The notes below the pieces were generated by a model. The model ran no database searches. It was not told where the DNA came from and saw nothing but the letters and a program-made list of their open reading frames with translations. From NCBI GenBank assembly GCA_045132775.1, contig JBGUSX010000078.1, forward strand, positions 1 to 7,938: a stretch of 7,938 nt of DNA. The letters are read 5' to 3'. The position numbers were made by a program, and so were the translations under genes. Positions 6,105 to 7,938 of the stretch are shown piece by piece (position 1 is the first letter of the stretch; every line of letters starts with the position of its first letter). The DNA comes from SVTX01 sp045132775. Lineage in GTDB: Bacteria > Bacillota > Clostridia > Oscillospirales > CAG-272.

Positions 6105-6366
6105 ATTGCATTTTAGCGGGGAGTTAAGCCTTCCCCAGCGGGGAAGGGGGACCACGAAGTGGTGGATGAGGAGGTCGCCTTTCCAAGGGCTTCACGTCCT
6201 CTGATTACCTTGTTTCGTTGCAAAAGAAACCTTGTGCCACAAAACAAAATCCACGATACAACAGTGGCGCACATCCTAATGGCGACCTCCTCATCCACCG
6301 CTAGCGCGGTCCCCCTTCTCCGCTGGAGAAGGCTATTTACGACCGTTCGCCAAATCAAAATTTGAA
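6101..6366 (-). repeat. MITE-like hairpin repeat, copy B (complete, about 266 bp)
   Basis: This is the only copy here with both ends. It has inverted arms at 6128-6179 and 6281-6333 (about 52 bp, few mismatches) and a unique interior of about 100 bp. The ends are AT-rich near-palindromes: TAAATTGCATTTTA on the left and, on the right, the variant shared with copy D. Each arm folds into two small hairpins (CCTTCCCC/GGGGAAGG and ACCAC/GTGGT on the left; CCTTCTCC/GGAGAAGG and ACCGC/GCGGT on the right). The interior shares blocks with copy A, such as GGACGTGAAGCCCTT and TTGCAACGAAACAAGG on the minus strand. No transposase gene is present, so mobilisation would need help in trans. It occupies the whole 300-bp gap after spoVAC. 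Confidence 0.88.
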
Positions 6367-6397
6367 ACGCACCCTTTCGAAAAAGAGTGCGTTTTTT
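6365..6397. terminator. Shared terminator between spoVAC/repeat B and the deacetylase gene
   Basis: AAACGCAC (6365-6372) pairs with GTGCGTTT (6387-6394). After one C-A mismatch, four more pairs close on a CGAA loop. Six T follow on the plus strand. The minus-strand side, past the stop at 6407, has a shorter T-rich run. It probably works in both directions for the convergent genes. Confidence 0.75.
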
Positions 6398-6406
6398 GTA
6401 ATTATT

Positions 6407-7114
6407 CTATCCAAGCAATACCTCGCGGTTTGTACCGTAGAAAACGTCGTCTCTGCCTGCAACGAGCTTAAAGAATTCCTCGAGCTTTGCCCAGTTGTCC
6501 TCCTTGAAGTCCATCTCGTAAGAGTGTCCCCAAACGTAGAGGATCTGCGGCTTGTCGGGCTTTGACTCGACAAAGCGGCGACCCAGCTCCATAAGTCGAT
6601 CACCCTCGAAAACGTCGTGAACGTTGGGGTTGAAGCGGTAGAGATTGTCCTGAAGATCGAAGCTGTCAACGCTTGTGATCGTGCGCGCGTACTTTACACC
6701 CGTGTTCTCTCGGATGAGCGCTGCAACTCTGTCGTCGTTGTTAACACCTCCGCAGGGGTAAGCCATACCGATTACCTCGTAGCCGACGAGCGCGGAGAGG
6801 TTTTGTCTGTCGGTCTCGACCTGGCGGATGACCTCCGCGTCGTCAAGCTCGGGCAGACGGGGGTGCGTGAGGGTATGAACGGCTACCTCGTGCCCCTCGT
6901 ATATTCTTTTTACATCCTCGGGTACGACCTTGTAGTGTGATGCGGGCACACCGCCATACGAGAGAATTCCGGGCTTTCCGAGAAGCTCGGAGTTGAGGTT
7001 GAAGGTCGCTTTCAGACCGTACTTGTTCAAGAGGTTGATCATTCTTATGTCCTGAGTCACTCCGTCGTCGTAGCTGAAGGTGACTGCCTTGAGGTATTTA
7101 TCTTTCCAGCTCAT
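6407..7114 (-). CDS. Polysaccharide deacetylase family protein (NodB-like, no signal peptide)
   Basis: 235 residues from the ATG at 7112-7114, with GGAGGA 6 nt upstream. The longer reading from TTG at 7172-7174 begins inside the -35 box and is rejected. NodB-fold enzymes (carbohydrate esterase family 4) remove N- or O-acetyl groups from chitin-like or peptidoglycan sugars using a metal. Motif 1 is TFSYDDG (D16, D17), motif 2 is HTLTHP (H80, H84), which with D17 gives the metal site, and motif 3 corresponds to MAYPCGG (117-123) without the usual arginine. A late histidine, WGHSYE (H197), may act as catalytic base. There is no export signal, so the substrate may be cytoplasmic or the protein may leave by another route. 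It lies directly after the lipoprotein gene but has its own strong promoter. Exact substrate is unknown. Confidence 0.88.
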   Translation of the reverse strand: MSWKDKYLKAVTFSYDDGVTQDIRMINLLNKYGLKATFNLNSELLGKPGILSYGGVPASHYKVVPEDVKRIYEGHEVAVHTLTHPRLPELDDAEVIRQVETDRQNLSALVGYEVIGMAYPCGGVNNDDRVAALIRENTGVKYARTITSVDSFDLQDNLYRFNPNVHDVFEGDRLMELGRRFVESKPDKPQILYVWGHSYEMDFKEDNWAKLEEFFKLVAGRDDVFYGTNREVLLG

Positions 7115-7145
7115 ATTTTCCTCCGATGTGGTTTTTGATAGGTAA

Positions 7146-7174
7146 AGTATAACACAAAATACGGAGTATGTCAA
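7146..7174 (-). promoter_or_regulatory. SigA-type promoter of the deacetylase gene
   Basis: On the minus strand TTGACA (7169-7174), 17 bp, then TATACT (7146-7151) preceded by TGT as an extended -10. The leader to the ATG is about 25 nt. The promoter begins 15 bp after the lipoprotein stop codon, and no terminator lies between them, so read-through from the lipoprotein gene is possible. Confidence 0.8.
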
Positions 7175-7188
7175 TAAAACTGGGGAAT

Positions 7189-7692
7189 TTAGCGTATTAT
7201 TTTCGATGCGGTCCTCATTGCGTTTGGCGTGTCTGAGGAGATGATGAGCAGGGCATAATTGCCTATCACCGTAACGGATGCGTTATCAAGGAGAGATGAA
7301 AAACCGCCATCGCCCTTTGCGGTGCGGATCGAGTCGAGACGGCGGCAGAGGAGTCGCGCGGTATCGGTTGCGGTGTCCTCGCTGTCGCAGAGAATAACCG
7401 CAAATTCGCAAGGGTGAGAGGAAGAGGGGAGGAAGAGCGCGAGGTCGAGCCAGCCGCGAGATACGGGCGGAGTTGAGCCCTCACCGAAAAGCCTTGCGGT
7501 CAGCGTGTCGGACAGATGCTCCTCGTCGCCCACCTCTGCGAGCATTGAATATACCTTTCCCGCAGGCAGACCGACCTCGGAGAGCATTATTTCGCCGAGT
7601 ATCTCGCGGCAGGATGGTCTTTCACGCTCGGCACAGGAGGGGAGAGTTAATATGACGAGCAAAAGACAAAAAAACAGCGTTATTTTTTTCAT
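7189..7692 (-). CDS. Putative lipoprotein, DUF4358-like
   Basis: 167 residues; ATG at 7690-7692 with GGAGG 6-7 nt upstream. Residues 1-19 are a lipoprotein signal peptide (MKK, hydrophobic stretch) ending in the lipobox LPSC with C20 as the lipidated cysteine, so the protein should be anchored outside the cytoplasmic membrane. The mature part has an N-terminal helix region, a strand EFAVILCD, a helix DTARLLCRRLDSI, a strand ASVTVIGNYALLIIS and a final helix. This order resembles DUF4358 lipoproteins of Clostridia, whose function is unknown; I make that link from pattern only. It is upstream of the deacetylase on the same strand, but each gene seems able to be expressed separately. No clear promoter was found between 7693 and repeat copy C. 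Confidence 0.8.
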   Translation of the reverse strand: MKKITLFFCLLLVILTLPSCAERERPSCREILGEIMLSEVGLPAGKVYSMLAEVGDEEHLSDTLTARLFGEGSTPPVSRGWLDLALFLPSSSHPCEFAVILCDSEDTATDTARLLCRRLDSIRTAKGDGGFSSLLDNASVTVIGNYALLIISSDTPNAMRTASKIIR

Positions 7693-7760
7693 AGTTGCCT
7701 CCGTGTTATCATTTATTGGAGTTTATGAAAATCAAGTCGGGCAATATGATTTGATGTAAG

Positions 7761-7938
7761 ATAAATTGCAATTTAGCGAATAGCCTTCTCCAGCGGAGAA
7801 CAACTCGGGCGAGCCCTCGTAGCACCTTTTGCAAGCAAAACGCGCTTTACGGGGGACCACGAAGTGGTGGATGAGGAGGTCGCCATCGGGGTGTGCTACA
7901 CGGGAATATTGTGGATTTTGTATTGTGGCACAAGGATT
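7761..7938 (+). repeat. MITE-like hairpin repeat, copy C (runs off the window, with 50-bp insert)
   Basis: It starts with the palindrome TAAATTGCAATTTA (7762-7775), then GCGAATAG and the arm CCTTCTCC/GGAGAA. The arm is interrupted at 7801 and resumes at 7851 with GGGGGACCACGAAGTGGT. The interior then matches copy A almost exactly until the window ends. Its orientation is opposite to copies A and B. Confidence 0.85.
7801..7850. repeat. 50-bp palindromic insertion inside the arm of copy C
   Basis: Exactly 50 bases separate the two halves of an arm that are contiguous in copies A and B. The insert has a small hairpin GGGC-GA-GCCC and a longer imperfect one centred on TTTTGC-AA-GCAAAA. No target duplication is visible. 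It looks like an additional hairpin module rather than random sequence. Confidence 0.7.

Noticed and set aside
6113..6365. Small proteins read on both strands from repeat copy B
   Set aside because: Same reason: both strands are open because the arms are near-identical inverted repeats, and the sequence constraint seen is structural rather than coding.
7115..7174. N-terminal extension of the deacetylase (20 residues from TTG)
   Set aside because: The extension begins in the -35 hexamer and spans the -10 box. The ATG at 7114 has a strong GGAGGA site at correct spacing.
2790..7938. Insertion sequence or CRISPR array
   Set aside because: The repeats have long inverted arms but no transposase frame, and they lie kilobases apart in both orientations without regular spacers, so neither class fits.

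Overview
The window looks like a chromosomal segment of an endospore-forming, low-to-mid-GC Bacillota, most likely an uncultured gut-type Clostridia. The evidence is a SpoIVB peptidase and a SpoVAC membrane protein, strong AGGAGG-type ribosome binding sites, SigA-like promoters, and a Bacillota-style Xre domain. No rRNA, tRNA, CRISPR array or transposase gene is visible.

Layout, left to right: a hairpin-rich repeat region (1-166); a minus-strand protein of unknown role with the signature of a PD-(D/E)XK-like nuclease fold (167-1024) and its own promoter; divergent spoIVB (1207-2286) ending in a long hairpin terminator; a minus-strand 3' fragment of a DeoR-family regulator (2395-2778) whose upstream part is replaced by repeat copy A (2790-2980); a minus-strand fusion of an Xre helix-turn-helix to a complete GlmM-type phosphoglucosamine mutase (3032-4648), with terminator, promoter and two dyads near the promoter; a minus-strand charged coiled-coil protein (4913-5476) with a fully consensus SigA promoter; divergent spoVAC (5658-6104), whose stop codon lies in the end of repeat copy B (6101-6366); a minus-strand NodB-type polysaccharide deacetylase (6407-7114); a minus-strand lipoprotein (7189-7692); and repeat copy C (7761 to the window edge).

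Most genes are single transcription units with their own promoter or terminator. The sporulation genes are solitary: spoIVB has no spo0A or recN beside it, and spoVAC has no spoVAD or spoVAE. The genes do not form one pathway. Loose themes are sporulation (spoIVB, spoVAC) and cell-envelope carbohydrate metabolism (the glmM fusion and the deacetylase).

The two points most worth attention are the Xre-GlmM fusion, a cell-wall precursor enzyme carrying a DNA-binding domain, with an inverted repeat at its own predicted transcription start; and the repeat family. The repeat is a non-coding element of about 266 bp with arms of about 52 bp. Each arm folds into two local hairpins. The two arms of copy B differ by paired, pairing-preserving substitutions, and copy C carries an extra, itself palindromic, 50-bp module inside one arm.
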